From Microbacterium sp. RU1D (GTDB lineage Bacteria; Actinomycetota; Actinomycetes; Actinomycetales; Microbacteriaceae): 64,000 nucleotides of DNA. Shown one piece after another: positions 1 to 9,546 of the stretch (position 1 is its first letter; each line of letters starts with the position of its first letter). The position numbers were made by a program, and so were the translations under genes. Under the pieces are notes generated by a model, which saw only the letters and a list, made by a program, of their open reading frames with translations, had not been told where the DNA came from and did not search any database. The DNA lies in NCBI RefSeq assembly GCF_900156435.1, contig NZ_FTPQ01000002.1, positions 248,001 through 312,000 on the forward strand. The letters are read 5' to 3'.

Positions 1-176
1 GGAACCCCCGTCACCGGATCGGGGGTCGAGAAGAACGCGAAGCCGATGAGCCCGGCGCTCGCGACGTCGATCAGCAGGGCCGCGATGCGGCGCCCCGGAC
101 GGGCGATGGAACCGCGACCCTCGCGGGGAAGGCCGAGCCGCTGGCCCGGGTAGTCGTTCTCGGCGGGGACGCTCAC
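1..176 (-). CDS. RDD-family membrane protein, N-terminal part (runs off the window)
   Basis: The reverse strand reads from a GTG at 176 into an N-terminus beginning VSVPAENDYPGQRLGLP, followed by a basic stretch (RPGRRIAALLID) and the start of a hydrophobic helix (AGLIGFAFFS). The R-R-x-A-A-L-x-D pattern opening the first membrane helix is typical of RDD domains, a widespread family of small membrane proteins of unclear function. It is divergent from glnA, and an RDD gene beside glnA is an arrangement I associate with actinobacteria (recalled, not checked). The C-terminus lies outside the window, so length and further helices cannot be judged. The GTG is chosen because the nearby in-frame alternatives hit stops. 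Confidence 0.7.
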   Translation of the reverse strand, partial: MSVPAENDYPGQRLGLPREGRGSIARPGRRIAALLIDVASAGLIGFAFFSTPDPVTGV

Positions 177-309
177 GGCATCCAGCGTAATCGGGCCGCC
201 GTAACATCCCGGAAACATGCGAGATATGACCGGGACACCGGTTCTGGGTAGGGTCGAGGAGGCTGGCCGAGGCCGGCATGATCCCGAATGTTCTACCTCT
301 GGAGTCTTC

Positions 310-1734
310 ATGTTCAAAGATTCGTCCGAGGTGCTGAAGTTCATCCAGGACGAGGACGTCAAGTTCCTCGACATCCGTTTCACGGATCTTCCTGGTGTGC
401 AGCAGCACTTCAACATCCCCGCCTCGACCGTCGACGAGGAGTTCTTCACCGTCGGACAGCTGTTCGATGGCTCGTCGATCCGCGGGTTCGCGAACATCCA
501 CGAGTCGGACATGCAGCTGATCCCCGACGTGACGACCGCGTACGTCGACCAGTTCCGCGAGGCGAAGACCCTGGTCATGGTCTTCGACATCTACAACCCG
601 CGCAACGGTGAGATCTACGGCAAGGACCCGCGTCAGGTCGCCAAGAAGGCCGAGAAGTACCTCGCCTCCACCGGCATCGCCGACACCGCGTTCTTCGCCC
701 CCGAGGCCGAGTTCTACATCTTCGACGACGTGCGTTACGAAGTGAAGCAGAACTCGAGCTTCTACTCGGTCGACTCCGAGGAAGGCGCCTGGAACACCGG
801 CCGCGAGGAAGAGGGCGGGAACCTCGCCAACAAGACCCCCTACAAGGGCGGTTACTTCCCCGTCTCCCCCGTCGACAAGACGGCGGACCTCCGCGACGAC
901 ATCACCCTCAAGCTGATCGAGGCGGGCTTCGCGCTCGAGCGTTCGCACCACGAGGTCGGCACCGGTGGTCAGCAGGAGATCAACTACCGCTTCGACACGA
1001 TGCTGCACGCGGCCGACGACATCCTGAAGTTCAAGTACATCGTCAAGAACACCTGCGAGCAGTGGGGCAAGGTCGCGACCTTCATGCCCAAGCCGCTCTT
1101 CGGTGACAACGGCTCCGGCATGCACACCCACCAGTCGCTGTGGAACGACGGCAAGCCGCTGTTCTACGACGAGACCGGCTACGGCGGACTCTCCGACATC
1201 GCCCGCTGGTACATCGGTGGTCTGCTGGCGCACGCGCCCGCCGTGCTCGCCTTCACCAACCCGACCCTCAACAGCTACCACCGCCTGGTGAAGGGCTTCG
1301 AGGCTCCGGTCAACCTGGTGTACTCGGCGGGTAACCGCTCGGCTGCCATCCGCATCCCGATCACGGGCACCAACCCGAAGGCGAAGCGCATCGAGTTCCG
1401 TGCGCCCGACGCCTCGGGCAACCCGTACCTCGCGTTCGCGGCCCAGCTGATGGCCGGCATCGACGGCATCAAGAACCGCATCGAGCCGCACGAGCCCGTC
1501 GACAAGGACCTCTACGAGCTCCCCGCCGAAGAGGCGCGCAACATCCCGCAGGTTCCGAACTCGCTGCTCGACTCGCTCGAGGCCCTGCGCGCCGACCACG
1601 AGTTCCTCCTCGCGGGCGGCGTGTTCACGCAGGAGCTCATCGACACCTGGATCGAGTACAAGATCGAGAACGAGATCCAGCCGATCGCCCAGCGCCCGCA
1701 CCCGTTCGAGTACGAGCTGTACTTCGGGGTCTGA
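310..1734 (+). CDS. glnA: Glutamine synthetase, type I (adenylylation-regulated)
   Basis: Cytoplasmic dodecameric enzyme that makes glutamine from glutamate, ammonia and ATP, the main ammonium assimilation step. The 474-residue length is normal for type I-beta GlnA. The start [12 protein letters not shown] matches the family; an in-frame ATG 93 bp upstream would add an atypical leader. Visible motifs include the N-terminal [14 protein letters not shown], the metal and ATP region [11 protein letters not shown], and [12 protein letters not shown]. The adenylylation segment near the C-terminus reads DLYELPAEE, and its Tyr is the residue modified by GlnE. GlnE is encoded about 3 kb downstream on the other strand, so covalent regulation is likely. 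A strong hairpin follows the stop. Confidence 0.97.
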   Translation: MFKDSSEVLKFIQDEDVKFLDIRFTDLPGVQQHFNIPASTVDEEFFTVGQLFDGSSIRGFANIHESDMQLIPDVTTAYVDQFREAKTLVMVFDIYNPRNGEIYGKDPRQVAKKAEKYLASTGIADTAFFAPEAEFYIFDDVRYEVKQNSSFYSVDSEEGAWNTGREEEGGNLANKTPYKGGYFPVSPVDKTADLRDDITLKLIEAGFALERSHHEVGTGGQQEINYRFDTMLHAADDILKFKYIVKNTCEQWGKVATFMPKPLFGDNGSGMHTHQSLWNDGKPLFYDETGYGGLSDIARWYIGGLLAHAPAVLAFTNPTLNSYHRLVKGFEAPVNLVYSAGNRSAAIRIPITGTNPKAKRIEFRAPDASGNPYLAFAAQLMAGIDGIKNRIEPHEPVDKDLYELPAEEARNIPQVPNSLLDSLEALRADHEFLLAGGVFTQELIDTWIEYKIENEIQPIAQRPHPFEYELYFGV

Positions 1735-1797
1735 TCGCCCGCACCGATCCTCGGTGTGACCCGGGCAGGAAGCCCGCGTTCTCCCGCAGAATCCGAC

Positions 1798-1832
1798 GAA
1801 GAGCCCTCCAGGTCCGACCTGGGGGGCTCTTC
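1798..1832 (+). terminator. Rho-independent terminator of glnA
   Basis: A long, nearly perfect hairpin, GAAGAGCCCTCCAGGT then loop CCG then ACCTGGGGGGCTCTTC, followed by GTGTTCC. It lies 64 bp after the glnA stop. The U-tract is weak, as is usual in high-GC actinobacteria. Confidence 0.8.
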
Positions 1833-1904
1833 GTGTTCCCGGCGAACCCGAGGGCCGCGGAGGGACGCAGACGTCGACCACTCGGCGGCGCCACCCGGGA
1901 GCGT

Positions 1905-2237
1905 TCAGCGCCTTTTCGACCCGCTGCCGCTCCTCCCCCAATCCGCGGCCGGTGGTCCGGGGTTGCCCATGGATGCCAGGTGAGCCACGTGTGCTTTGTG
2001 GCAGGCGAGCCGCAAGGTGTGGGCCCATCCGATGACGTCGCCGCGCACGGCGACCCGGTACGCGACCTGCTGCCCGTTCATGACGCGGCGGATCTCGATG
2101 AGGCCGTACTCCCGGTCCTGCGGATCGACCATCCGCCACGTGCCCGTGGGGCCCTCGACAGCGGCCATGATGGGATGCCATGTCTCCACGCGTGCGCCGG
2201 TTCCTTCCTCCGGCCGAGGCATCCCATCATAGAACAC
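1905..2237 (-). CDS. Small uncharacterised protein
   Basis: 110 residues with no family I can name. It is rich in aromatic and charged residues in a globular-looking core (WHPIMAAVEGPTGTWRMVD, then YGLIEIRRV) followed by His/Cys-containing RLACHKAHVAHLAS. There is no signal peptide or membrane helix, so it is probably cytosolic. It lies downstream of a DUF2277 gene on the same strand with a 15-bp gap, so the two may be co-transcribed. Its style resembles another small Trp-rich protein at 10,398-10,688, but I see no clear homology. The start is uncertain: the ATG at 2237 is used, and a second ATG follows five codons later. Confidence 0.6.
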   Translation of the reverse strand: MFYDGMPRPEEGTGARVETWHPIMAAVEGPTGTWRMVDPQDREYGLIEIRRVMNGQQVAYRVAVRGDVIGWAHTLRLACHKAHVAHLASMGNPGPPAADWGRSGSGSKRR

Positions 2238-2252
2238 ATCTTCGAATGTGTG

Positions 2253-2564
2253 TCACCCGGTGCGTGCCGCGCGCTTCTGCTCCTGGAACACGCGGATCGC
2301 CTCGTACCGGTCGGCAGAGCGCGCCTGTCTCTTCGCGGCCTCGACCTCCCGCACCTTCGGCGGCGCCTTCGTGACGAGGTCGTCGAGCAGATGACGCACG
2401 GATGCCGAGATCTCGGCGACGGCGCGATCGAAGACGTCCTGGTTGGCGCGCGACGGCGTCGTCGTGCCCACGATCTTACGGACGAACTGCAGAGCGGCGT
2501 CGTGGCACTCGGCATCCGTCGCCGGCGGCATGAAGTTGTGCAGGGGGACGATGTTGCGGCACAT
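2253..2564 (-). CDS. DUF2277 family protein
   Basis: 103 residues beginning MCRNIVPLHNF and continuing PPATDAECHDAALQFVRKI. This is the diagnostic opening of DUF2277, a small family common in actinobacteria with an N-terminal Met-Cys-Arg-Asn motif. The rest is helical, with a conserved ANQDVFDRAV segment and a basic C-terminal helix (KVREVEAAKRQARSADRY). Function is unknown; the invariant Cys2 hints at metal or redox chemistry, which is inference only. Length is normal for the family. It is followed on the same strand by the uncharacterised gene at 1905-2237. Confidence 0.85.
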   Translation of the reverse strand: MCRNIVPLHNFMPPATDAECHDAALQFVRKIVGTTTPSRANQDVFDRAVAEISASVRHLLDDLVTKAPPKVREVEAAKRQARSADRYEAIRVFQEQKRAARTG

Positions 2565-2603
2565 GCCCGAAAGGCTAGGCGCCTCGCGCGCCGGACGCGA
2601 GGG

Positions 2604-2927
2604 TCATCGCCGTCGACGCCGCGGCACCTCGGGCCAGCGGCGCACGAGACGACCGGCCAGGCTCGCGCCGTAGACGACGAAGAGCACGGCCACCGGACCG
2701 CCGATGCCGACGACGATCACGGCGGGCATGCGGCGGCGGCCGGATCCGAGCGTGTCGGTCCACAGCAGATCGCCCGCCGCGATCCGGGCGAGGGCGGAGA
2801 GGGCGAATGCCGCGATGACCGCCCCCATCACCAGGGCGACGGCGACCATCAGCAGCGCACGCCCGCGCCCGAGACGCAGGAGGCTCGCGTCGAGGTTCTC
2901 GATCCAACGCTTCCGGAGAGAAGTCAC
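2604..2927 (-). CDS. Small two-helix membrane protein
   Basis: 107 residues from a GTG start (VTSLRKRWIENLDASLL). The open frame extends upstream, but that part is Pro/Ala/Arg-rich and looks non-coding. There are two hydrophobic helices, one around LLMVAVALVMGAVIAAFAL and one around AVIVVGIGGPVAVLFVVYG, separated by a basic loop, with a very basic C-terminus (RRWPEVPRRRRR). It is probably a cytoplasmic-membrane protein of unknown role, with no recognisable family. It ends about 40 bp before the DUF2277 start on the same strand and could share its transcript. Confidence 0.55.
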   Translation of the reverse strand: MTSLRKRWIENLDASLLRLGRGRALLMVAVALVMGAVIAAFALSALARIAAGDLLWTDTLGSGRRRMPAVIVVGIGGPVAVLFVVYGASLAGRLVRRWPEVPRRRRR

Positions 2928-3135
2928 GACGGGTTCGCCCGCGCCCGCCGGAGCCGTCGGCGCGGAACGGGCGAGCACCGGTCGGGGAGGCGCGGATCGG
3001 AAAGCTGCGGCACTCCCCCATCGAAGCATGCCGACGGCCCGTCTTCGCCTCGGTCCGTTCCCCCGCCGCGGCTTCCCGGCATCCGCACAGGTGCCTCTCC
3101 GCCGCGATGTCGGTGGGGCACGCCAGGATGGAGGA

Positions 3136-4830
3136 ATGCCGGATTCTCCCTACGTCTCGCGTCCGTGGTCGACGTCGTACGCCGAGGGCGTGCCGCTCGA
3201 GATCGACGCGCCGTCGCAGACGCTCCCCGAGATGCTCGCCGCCAGCGTCAGCGCCTACGGCAAGAAGGTCGCCCTCGAGTTCTTCGGTGCGACCACCACG
3301 TACCGCGACCTGGGCGACGAGGTCGCCCGCGCCGCAGAGGGGCTGCGCCGGCTCGGCGTCCGGGCCGGTGACCGAGTGGCGCTCGTGCTGCCGAACTCAC
3401 CGCAGCACGTGGTCGCGTTCTATGCCGCGCTGCGGCTCGGGGCCATCGTCATCGAGCACAATCCCCTCTACACGCCGCGCGAGCTGCGGCACCAATTCGA
3501 GGACCACGGCGCGCGGTTCGCGATCGTGTGGGACAAGCTGGCCGACACCGTCGCCGAATTTCCCTCCGATCTGGCGCTCGAGCACGTGGTGAGCGTCGAC
3601 ATCACCGAGGCGCTCCCCCTCGGCAAGCGGCTCGCGCTGCGTCTTCCGGTGGCGAAGGCACGGGCGGCCCGCACCCAGCTCACCGCAACGCCCAGGTCGA
3701 AGCGTCCGATCGCGTGGAAGAAGCTGCTGACCCACGGCTCTCTCTCGCGCAAGCACGTCGGGCCCACGCTCGACGACATCGCGCTGCTGCAGTACACCAG
3801 CGGCACCACCGGGAGCCCGAAGGGCGCGGTGCTCACGCACGCGAACCTCCGTGCCAACGCGATGCAGGGGCGCGCCTGGGTGCCCGGTCTGCACGACGGC
3901 GAGGAGACGTTCTACGGGGTGCTCCCCCTCTTCCATGCGTACGGCCTCACGCTGTGCCTGACGTTCGCGATGAGCATCGGCGCGAAGCTCGTGCTCTTCC
4001 CGAAGTACGACCTCGACCTGGTCGTCGCCGCCTCGAAGAAGAGCCCCCCGACCTTCCTCCCCGCCGTGCCGCCCATCTACGACCAGCTCGCGCGGGCGGC
4101 CGCGCGCGGCACGATCGACCTGAAAAGCGTTCGCTTCGCCATCTCGGGGGCGATGAGCCTGCCCGTGGCCACCGTCGACCGGTGGGAGGCGGCGACCGGC
4201 GGTCTGCTCGTCGAGGGGTACGGCATGACCGAGTCGTCGCCGGTGGCCCTGGGCAATCCGATCGGACCCTCGCGCCGCCCCGGCACGGTGGGCGTGCCGT
4301 TCCCCAGCACCGAGATCCGGGTCGTCGATCCCGACGATCCCACCGTCGACCGCCCGCTGGGCGAGCCCGGCGAACTACTGCTTCGCGGTCCGCAGGTGTT
4401 CCAGGGGTACTGGAACCGCCCCTCCGACACGGCGGCCGCCCTGCTCGACGGCGGGTGGCTGCGCACCGGTGACATCGCCTCGGTCTCTCCCGACGGATTC
4501 GTCACCATCGTCGACCGGCTGAAGGAGATCATCATCACGGGCGGCTTCAACGTCTCGCCGAGCGAGGTCGAGGACGTCCTCACCTCGCACCCCGACATCG
4601 CCGGCGCGGCCGTCGTCGCCCTGCCGAAGTCGAGCGGAGGCGAGGACGTCGCCGCGGCGATCGTGCTGCGCGAGGGCGTCGAGGTCGAGCCCGACGCCAT
4701 CCGCGACTTCTGCAAGGCGCGCCTTGCCGCCTACAAGGTGCCGCGCCGCGTGGTCGTGGTCGACGACCTTCCCCGCTCTCTCATCGGCAAGGTGCAGCGC
4801 CGAGAGGTGCGCGAGCGCCTGATGGCGTGA
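3136..4830 (+). CDS. fadD: Long-chain fatty acid-CoA ligase / AMP-binding enzyme
   Basis: 564-residue ANL-superfamily enzyme that activates a carboxylic acid as acyl-AMP and transfers it to CoA. The P-loop-like A3 motif YTSGTTGSPKGAVLTH is near residue 218. A5 reads GYGMTESSP. The hinge region GWLRTGDIASVSPDGFVTI lies near residue 440, followed by DRLKEIIITGGFNVSP. The catalytic Lys region SLIGKVQRREV lies near the C-terminus. The start ATG at 3136 follows a purine-rich GGATGGAGG; the frame is open upstream, but the leader there is low-complexity. It converges on glnE across a 49-bp gap. Substrate length cannot be told from sequence. Confidence 0.9.
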   Translation: MPDSPYVSRPWSTSYAEGVPLEIDAPSQTLPEMLAASVSAYGKKVALEFFGATTTYRDLGDEVARAAEGLRRLGVRAGDRVALVLPNSPQHVVAFYAALRLGAIVIEHNPLYTPRELRHQFEDHGARFAIVWDKLADTVAEFPSDLALEHVVSVDITEALPLGKRLALRLPVAKARAARTQLTATPRSKRPIAWKKLLTHGSLSRKHVGPTLDDIALLQYTSGTTGSPKGAVLTHANLRANAMQGRAWVPGLHDGEETFYGVLPLFHAYGLTLCLTFAMSIGAKLVLFPKYDLDLVVAASKKSPPTFLPAVPPIYDQLARAAARGTIDLKSVRFAISGAMSLPVATVDRWEAATGGLLVEGYGMTESSPVALGNPIGPSRRPGTVGVPFPSTEIRVVDPDDPTVDRPLGEPGELLLRGPQVFQGYWNRPSDTAAALLDGGWLRTGDIASVSPDGFVTIVDRLKEIIITGGFNVSPSEVEDVLTSHPDIAGAAVVALPKSSGGEDVAAAIVLREGVEVEPDAIRDFCKARLAAYKVPRRVVVVDDLPRSLIGKVQRREVRERLMA

Positions 4831-4879
4831 GCGCGCCGGCTGTGATGGATGCCGACGGCCCGGCCGTGACGGCGGGCGC

Positions 4880-7870
4880 TCAGCCGTAGAAGAGCTTGTC
4901 GAACACGCGGCGGGCACGCCGGGTCGCGCCGAGGTAGTCCTCTTCGACCTGCGTGGCGGAGCGGGGCGGGTACTCGAGGATGCGACCGATGCCGTCGAGG
5001 CGCCCCCGGTCGACCGGCAGGATGTCGCTGGTCTGCCCCGACAGCAGTGTGTTCGCGGACCGCAGGCGGGATGCCAGGTGCCACGCGGCCGCGAGCTTGT
5101 CACTCGCATCACGCTCGACGACGCCCGCGACGGTCGCGGCCTCGAGGGCGCCGAGCGTCGAGGTGGTGCGCATGTCGGGAACCGCCCGCGCGTGCTGCAG
5201 CTGCAGCAATTGCACGAGCCACTCGACGTCGCTGAGCGAGCCGGGACCGAGCTTGAGGTGCCGAGCGGGGTCGGCGCCCTGGGGCAGCCGCTCGTTCTCG
5301 ACGCGCGCCTTGATCCGACGGATCTCGCGCAGACCGTTCTGATCGGCCGACACGGGATAGCGCACCTCGTCGGCGAGCTCCAGGAACGAGCGGATGAGCT
5401 TGACGCTGCCCGCGACGCCGCGGGCGCGCAGCAGCGCCTGCGCCTCCCACGACAGCGACCACCGGCGGTAGTACTCCGCGTAGGCCTCGATGGAGCGGGC
5501 CAGCGGTCCGCTGCGTCCCTCCGGGCGCAGCTCGGCATCGAGATCGAGCGGGAGACGGTGGTCCTCGGACTGCTCGCGCAGCCCCGCGACGATCTTCAGA
5601 GCCAGCTGACTCGCCCGCTGCGGATCGACGCCGTTCGCGCGGTAGACGTACATCACGTCGGCATCCGACCCGAAGCCGAGCTCGCGGCCGCCGAAGCGTC
5701 CCATCGCGATGACCGCGAAGTCGAGGTCGTCGTCTTCGAGAGGCACCACGACCCGGCGGACCGCGCGCAGGGTCGCCTGGATCGTCACCTCGGTGATCGT
5801 GGTGAGCGCGTCGGAGAGCTCCTCGAGAGAGACGGTGCCGAGCACGGCCGCCATCGCCACGCGCAGCATCTCGCGGCGGCGCAGCGCCCGCACGGACCGC
5901 ATCGCGTCGTCGATGTTCTGCCAACGCGTCTGGATGGCGCGCGCCTCGTCTTCGAGGGCCTTGCCCGAGCGCGGGCGCAGCAGGGCGTCGTCGTCGAGCC
6001 ACGCCACCGACTCGGGGATCCACTCCATCAACTCGCCGATGTAGCGCGAGCCCGAGAGCACGCGGGTGAGGCTCTCGGCCGCGCCGGCAGAGTCGCGCAG
6101 CATCCGCAGGAACCACGGGGTGTTTCCCAGCCGCTCGCTGATCCGGCGGAACACCAGCAGGCCGTAGTCGGGATCGACGCCGTCGGCGAACCAGCGGATC
6201 ATGATCGGCATGAGGTGCCGCTGGATCGTCGCCTTGCGGCTCAGACCGCTCGTCAGCGCGGCGATGTGGCGCAGGGCGCCGGCCGGATCGCGGAACCCGA
6301 TGGCCGCGAGGCGGTCGCGCGCCTGCTCGGTCGACAGGGTCCGCTCGCCCTCGGGCAGGGCCGCCACGGCCGACAGCAGCGGGCGGTAGAACAGGCGCAC
6401 GTGGATGTCGCGCACCTCGCGCTTGATACCCTCCCACACCGCTTGAACACCGGATGCCGAATCGGCCAGCCGGGACGCGCGAGCGAGCACCCGCAGATCG
6501 TCGTCCTTCTCGGGCACGAGCGCCGTGCGACGGAGCCCCCGCAACTGCAGGCGGTGCTCGAGCAGACGGAGCAGCCGGTAGTCGCGCCCGAAGGCCTCGG
6601 CCTCGCTGCGGCCGATGTAGCCTTCGGCGACGAGGGCGTCGAGCGCCTCCAGCGTGCCGCGCTGGCGGATGCGCTCATCGGTGAGTCCGTGCACGAGCTG
6701 CAGCAGCTGCACGGTGAACTCGACATCACGGATGCCACCGGGCCCGAGCTTGAGCTGTCGGTTGACCTCCGCGGCGGGGATGTGGTCGGTCACGCGCTCG
6801 CGCATGCGTTGCACGCCCTCGACGAAGTTCTCGCGCGCCGCACTGTGCCACACGAGCGGCTGCACCGCGGCGACGTACTCAGCGCCGAGCGAGGCATCGC
6901 CCGCGATCGCGCGCGCCTTCAGCAGCGCCTGGAACTCCCAGCTCTTCGCCCACCGCGCGTAGTACTGCTGGTGCGAGGCGAGGCTGCGTACCAGCGCGCC
7001 CTGCTTGCCCTCGGGGCGCAGGTTCGGGTCGACCTCCCACAGCGGCGGCTCGATCTCGGGTCCGGCGATGCCGCGCATCGTCTGCACTGCCAGGCGCGTG
7101 CCGATGTCGATCGCGAGCGCCTCGCTCACGGCCTCTTCATCGGCCGACCCGCCCACGAAGATGACGTCGACATCGCTGACGTAGTTGAGCTCGCGCGCCC
7201 CGGTCTTGCCCATCGCGATGACGGCGAAGCGGGTCGCCTCCACCTGGGCGCGAGGGAAGGCGCCGGGCCCGACGCCCGCAACCCGCGAGCGAGCGACGCT
7301 GAGCGACGCTTCGAGGGCGGCCCCGGCGAGGTCGGCGAGCGACGACGAGACGACGTCGATCGCGGCCGCGGGGTCGTCCTGGCCGAGGTCGTAGGCGGCG
7401 ATGCGCGCGAGCAGACGCCGGTACCTCACCCGCAGGGCGACCCAGGCGGCATCCGTCGCATCCGACGCGAAGCCGTCGACCTCACCGACGGATGCCAGCA
7501 GCTCGGCGCGCATCGTGGGCTCATCCGGCAGGGTCAGGCCGGCGCCCGAAAGGTGCACGAGCTCGTCGGGATGCCGGAGGTAGAACTCGGCGAAGCCGTC
7601 GGATGCGCCGACGATGTCCCACAGCGCGCGCCAGGCTCCCGCGTCGGCGGCCGCCGCGCGGACCGCGCCGATGTCGCGCCGCGCCACCTGCAGGATGGCC
7701 CGGAGCGCACGGTCGGGATCGGCCACGCGCTGCGCGAGCCGCATGGCTTCCGCCCGGCCCACACCGACCGACTCCTCGAGCTCGCCGAGCAGGGTGTCTG
7801 CCTCGGTGAGCTGCGAGAAGCCGGTGCGGGCGAGGGCGGTGAGCGCGGTGGTGCGATCACCCGAGGTCAT
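4880..7870 (-). CDS. glnE: Bifunctional glutamine synthetase adenylyltransferase/deadenylylase
   Basis: 996 residues, the expected two-headed architecture. The N-terminal (deadenylylating) nucleotidyltransferase carries VIAMGKTGARELNYVSDVD near residue 223. The C-terminal adenylylating domain carries VIAMGRFGGRELGFGSDAD near residue 720. Each is followed by a helical PII-uridylyltransferase-like domain (for example KLGPGGIRDVEF and KLGPGSLSDVEW). It attaches or removes AMP on the conserved Tyr of GlnA in response to nitrogen status. It lies 10 bp downstream of glnA2, so the two form an operon, and near its target glnA. Confidence 0.97.
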   Translation of the reverse strand: MTSGDRTTALTALARTGFSQLTEADTLLGELEESVGVGRAEAMRLAQRVADPDRALRAILQVARRDIGAVRAAAADAGAWRALWDIVGASDGFAEFYLRHPDELVHLSGAGLTLPDEPTMRAELLASVGEVDGFASDATDAAWVALRVRYRRLLARIAAYDLGQDDPAAAIDVVSSSLADLAGAALEASLSVARSRVAGVGPGAFPRAQVEATRFAVIAMGKTGARELNYVSDVDVIFVGGSADEEAVSEALAIDIGTRLAVQTMRGIAGPEIEPPLWEVDPNLRPEGKQGALVRSLASHQQYYARWAKSWEFQALLKARAIAGDASLGAEYVAAVQPLVWHSAARENFVEGVQRMRERVTDHIPAAEVNRQLKLGPGGIRDVEFTVQLLQLVHGLTDERIRQRGTLEALDALVAEGYIGRSEAEAFGRDYRLLRLLEHRLQLRGLRRTALVPEKDDDLRVLARASRLADSASGVQAVWEGIKREVRDIHVRLFYRPLLSAVAALPEGERTLSTEQARDRLAAIGFRDPAGALRHIAALTSGLSRKATIQRHLMPIMIRWFADGVDPDYGLLVFRRISERLGNTPWFLRMLRDSAGAAESLTRVLSGSRYIGELMEWIPESVAWLDDDALLRPRSGKALEDEARAIQTRWQNIDDAMRSVRALRRREMLRVAMAAVLGTVSLEELSDALTTITEVTIQATLRAVRRVVVPLEDDDLDFAVIAMGRFGGRELGFGSDADVMYVYRANGVDPQRASQLALKIVAGLREQSEDHRLPLDLDAELRPEGRSGPLARSIEAYAEYYRRWSLSWEAQALLRARGVAGSVKLIRSFLELADEVRYPVSADQNGLREIRRIKARVENERLPQGADPARHLKLGPGSLSDVEWLVQLLQLQHARAVPDMRTTSTLGALEAATVAGVVERDASDKLAAAWHLASRLRSANTLLSGQTSDILPVDRGRLDGIGRILEYPPRSATQVEEDYLGATRRARRVFDKLFYG

Positions 7871-7880
7871 CGGCGGCCCG

Positions 7881-9227
7881 TCAGAGCGCTTCGAGGTTGC
7901 TCGCCAGCTCGAACGGCGTCACCTGCGCGCGGTACTGGTTCCACTCGCGGCGCTTGTTGAGCAGCACGTACTTGAAGACGGTCTCGCCGAGGGTCTCGGC
8001 GACGAGCTCGGACTCCTCGAGGTACTCGAGGGCGTGGTCGAGGCTCGACGGAAGAGGGGCGTAGCCGAGGGCACGGCGCTCCGTGTCGCTGAGCGACCAC
8101 ACGTTGTCTTCGGCTTCGGCGGGGAGCTCGTACTCCTCCTCGATGCCCTTCAGGCCTGCCGCGAGCATGAGCGCGTACGACAGGTAGGGGTTCGCCGCGG
8201 AGTCGAGGGCGCGGTACTCGACGCGCGTCGACTGGCCCTTGTTCGGCTTGTACAGCGGCACGCGCACGAGCGCCGAGCGGTTGTTGTGACCCCAGCAGAT
8301 GAAGCTCGGTGCCTCGTCGCCGCCCCAGAGGCGCTTGTACGAGTTGACGAACTGGTTGGTGACCGCGGAGATCTCGTTCGCGTGGCGCAGAAGGCCCGCG
8401 ATGAAGTGACGGCCGACCTTCGACAGCTGATACTGCGCGCCCTCCTCGTAGAACGCGTTCATGTCGCCCTCGAACAGCGACAGGTGCGTGTGCATGCCGC
8501 TGCCGGGCTGGCCGCTGATGGGCTTGGGCATGAAGGTGGCGTACACGCCCTGCTCGATCGCGACTTCCTTCACCACCGTGCGGAAGGTCATGATGTTGTC
8601 GGCGGTGGTGAGCGCGTCGGCGTAGCGCAGGTCGATCTCGTTCTGGCCCGGGCCGCCCTCGTGGTGGCTGAACTCGACCGAGATGCCGAGGTCTTCGAGC
8701 ATGCGCACCGAACGCCGGCGGAAGTCATGGGCGGTGCCGCCCGGGACGTTGTCGAAGTATCCGGCGGAGTCGACGGGCTGGGGGCGTCCATCGGCGCCGA
8801 GCTGCGAGGACTTGAGGAGGTAGAACTCGATCTCGGGGTGCGTGTAGAACGTGAACCCCGCGTCGGCGGCCTTCGCGAGCGTGCGCTTGAGCACATGACG
8901 GGGGTCGGCGACCGCGGGCTGTCCGTCGGGCGTGGTGATGTCGCAGAACATGCGCGCCGTCGGGTCGATCTCGCCGCGCCACGGCAGGATCTGGAACGTC
9001 GTGGGGTCGGGGTGCGCGAGCAGGTCGGACTCGTACGAGCGGGTCAGGCCTTCGATCGCCGACCCGTCGAAGCCGAGGCCCTCGGTGAAGGCGCCCTCGA
9101 CCTCGGCGGGCGCGATCGCCACCGACTTGAGCGTGCCGACCACGTCGGTGAACCACAGGCGCACGAACTTGACGCCGCGCTCCTCGATCGTGCGCAGGAC
9201 GAAATCGCGCTGCTTGTCCATCGTCAT
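7881..9227 (-). CDS. glnA2: GlnA2-type glutamine synthetase-family ligase
   Basis: 448 residues. It opens with MDKQRDFVLRTIEERGVKFV, and RLWFTDVVGTLKSVAI aligns with the GS beta-grasp. Active-site motifs FYTHPEIEFYLL, GSGMHTHLS and NRSALVRVP are present. The adenylylation loop is replaced by WSLSDTERRALG, with no Tyr where GlnA has its modified residue, so GlnE should not act on it. In Streptomyces the GlnA2 paralogue is a gamma-glutamylpolyamine synthetase; whether that holds here is inference. It is the first gene of a glnA2-glnE operon. The ATG two codons downstream is an equally good start. Confidence 0.92.
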   Translation of the reverse strand: MTMDKQRDFVLRTIEERGVKFVRLWFTDVVGTLKSVAIAPAEVEGAFTEGLGFDGSAIEGLTRSYESDLLAHPDPTTFQILPWRGEIDPTARMFCDITTPDGQPAVADPRHVLKRTLAKAADAGFTFYTHPEIEFYLLKSSQLGADGRPQPVDSAGYFDNVPGGTAHDFRRRSVRMLEDLGISVEFSHHEGGPGQNEIDLRYADALTTADNIMTFRTVVKEVAIEQGVYATFMPKPISGQPGSGMHTHLSLFEGDMNAFYEEGAQYQLSKVGRHFIAGLLRHANEISAVTNQFVNSYKRLWGGDEAPSFICWGHNNRSALVRVPLYKPNKGQSTRVEYRALDSAANPYLSYALMLAAGLKGIEEEYELPAEAEDNVWSLSDTERRALGYAPLPSSLDHALEYLEESELVAETLGETVFKYVLLNKRREWNQYRAQVTPFELASNLEAL

Positions 9228-9266
9228 CCTTCGTTTCGGGGGCGGTCGGTGCGTCGGAGCCGGAGC

Positions 9267-9449
9267 TCAGTCGTCCTCGGCCTCTTCGTCGGCCCACTGC
9301 TTGGCGCGCTGCTTGAGCAGCTGCGGCGCGTTGGCCGCCTCTTCGGCGGTGTCGAACGGGCCTGCGCGGTCGATCGCGGGCGACTCGTACCCCTTCTCGA
9401 CCGTCCCGGTCTCGAGGTTGTACCAGTACTTCTCGTTGTCGTCGCTCAC
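9267..9449 (-). CDS. Small conserved SPOR-like protein
   Basis: 60-residue acidic protein (KYWYNLETGTVEKG, then GPFDTAEEAANAPQLL). Small actinobacterial proteins with this Tyr/Trp-rich opening and the GPFDTxEEA segment are usually annotated SPOR-like or, wrongly, as methionine aminopeptidase. There is no signal peptide. It sits 39 bp upstream of glnA2 on the same strand and may be co-transcribed. Function is unknown. Confidence 0.75.
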   Translation of the reverse strand: MSDDNEKYWYNLETGTVEKGYESPAIDRAGPFDTAEEAANAPQLLKQRAKQWADEEAEDD

Positions 9450-9546
9450 GATGGCTCCTCACGTGGGTCTGGCGGATCGGCGCGGAACCGCCGGTGCTCT
9501 CCCGATCCTACTGATGCCGACCCCGCGGCTGGATAGGCTGGAGGGC

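Noticed and set aside
5078..7960. 960-codon open frame on + opposite glnE
   Set aside because: High-GC mirror frame; the minus frame has all GlnE motifs, this one has no domain and Arg/Ala/Asp-rich low-complexity sequence.
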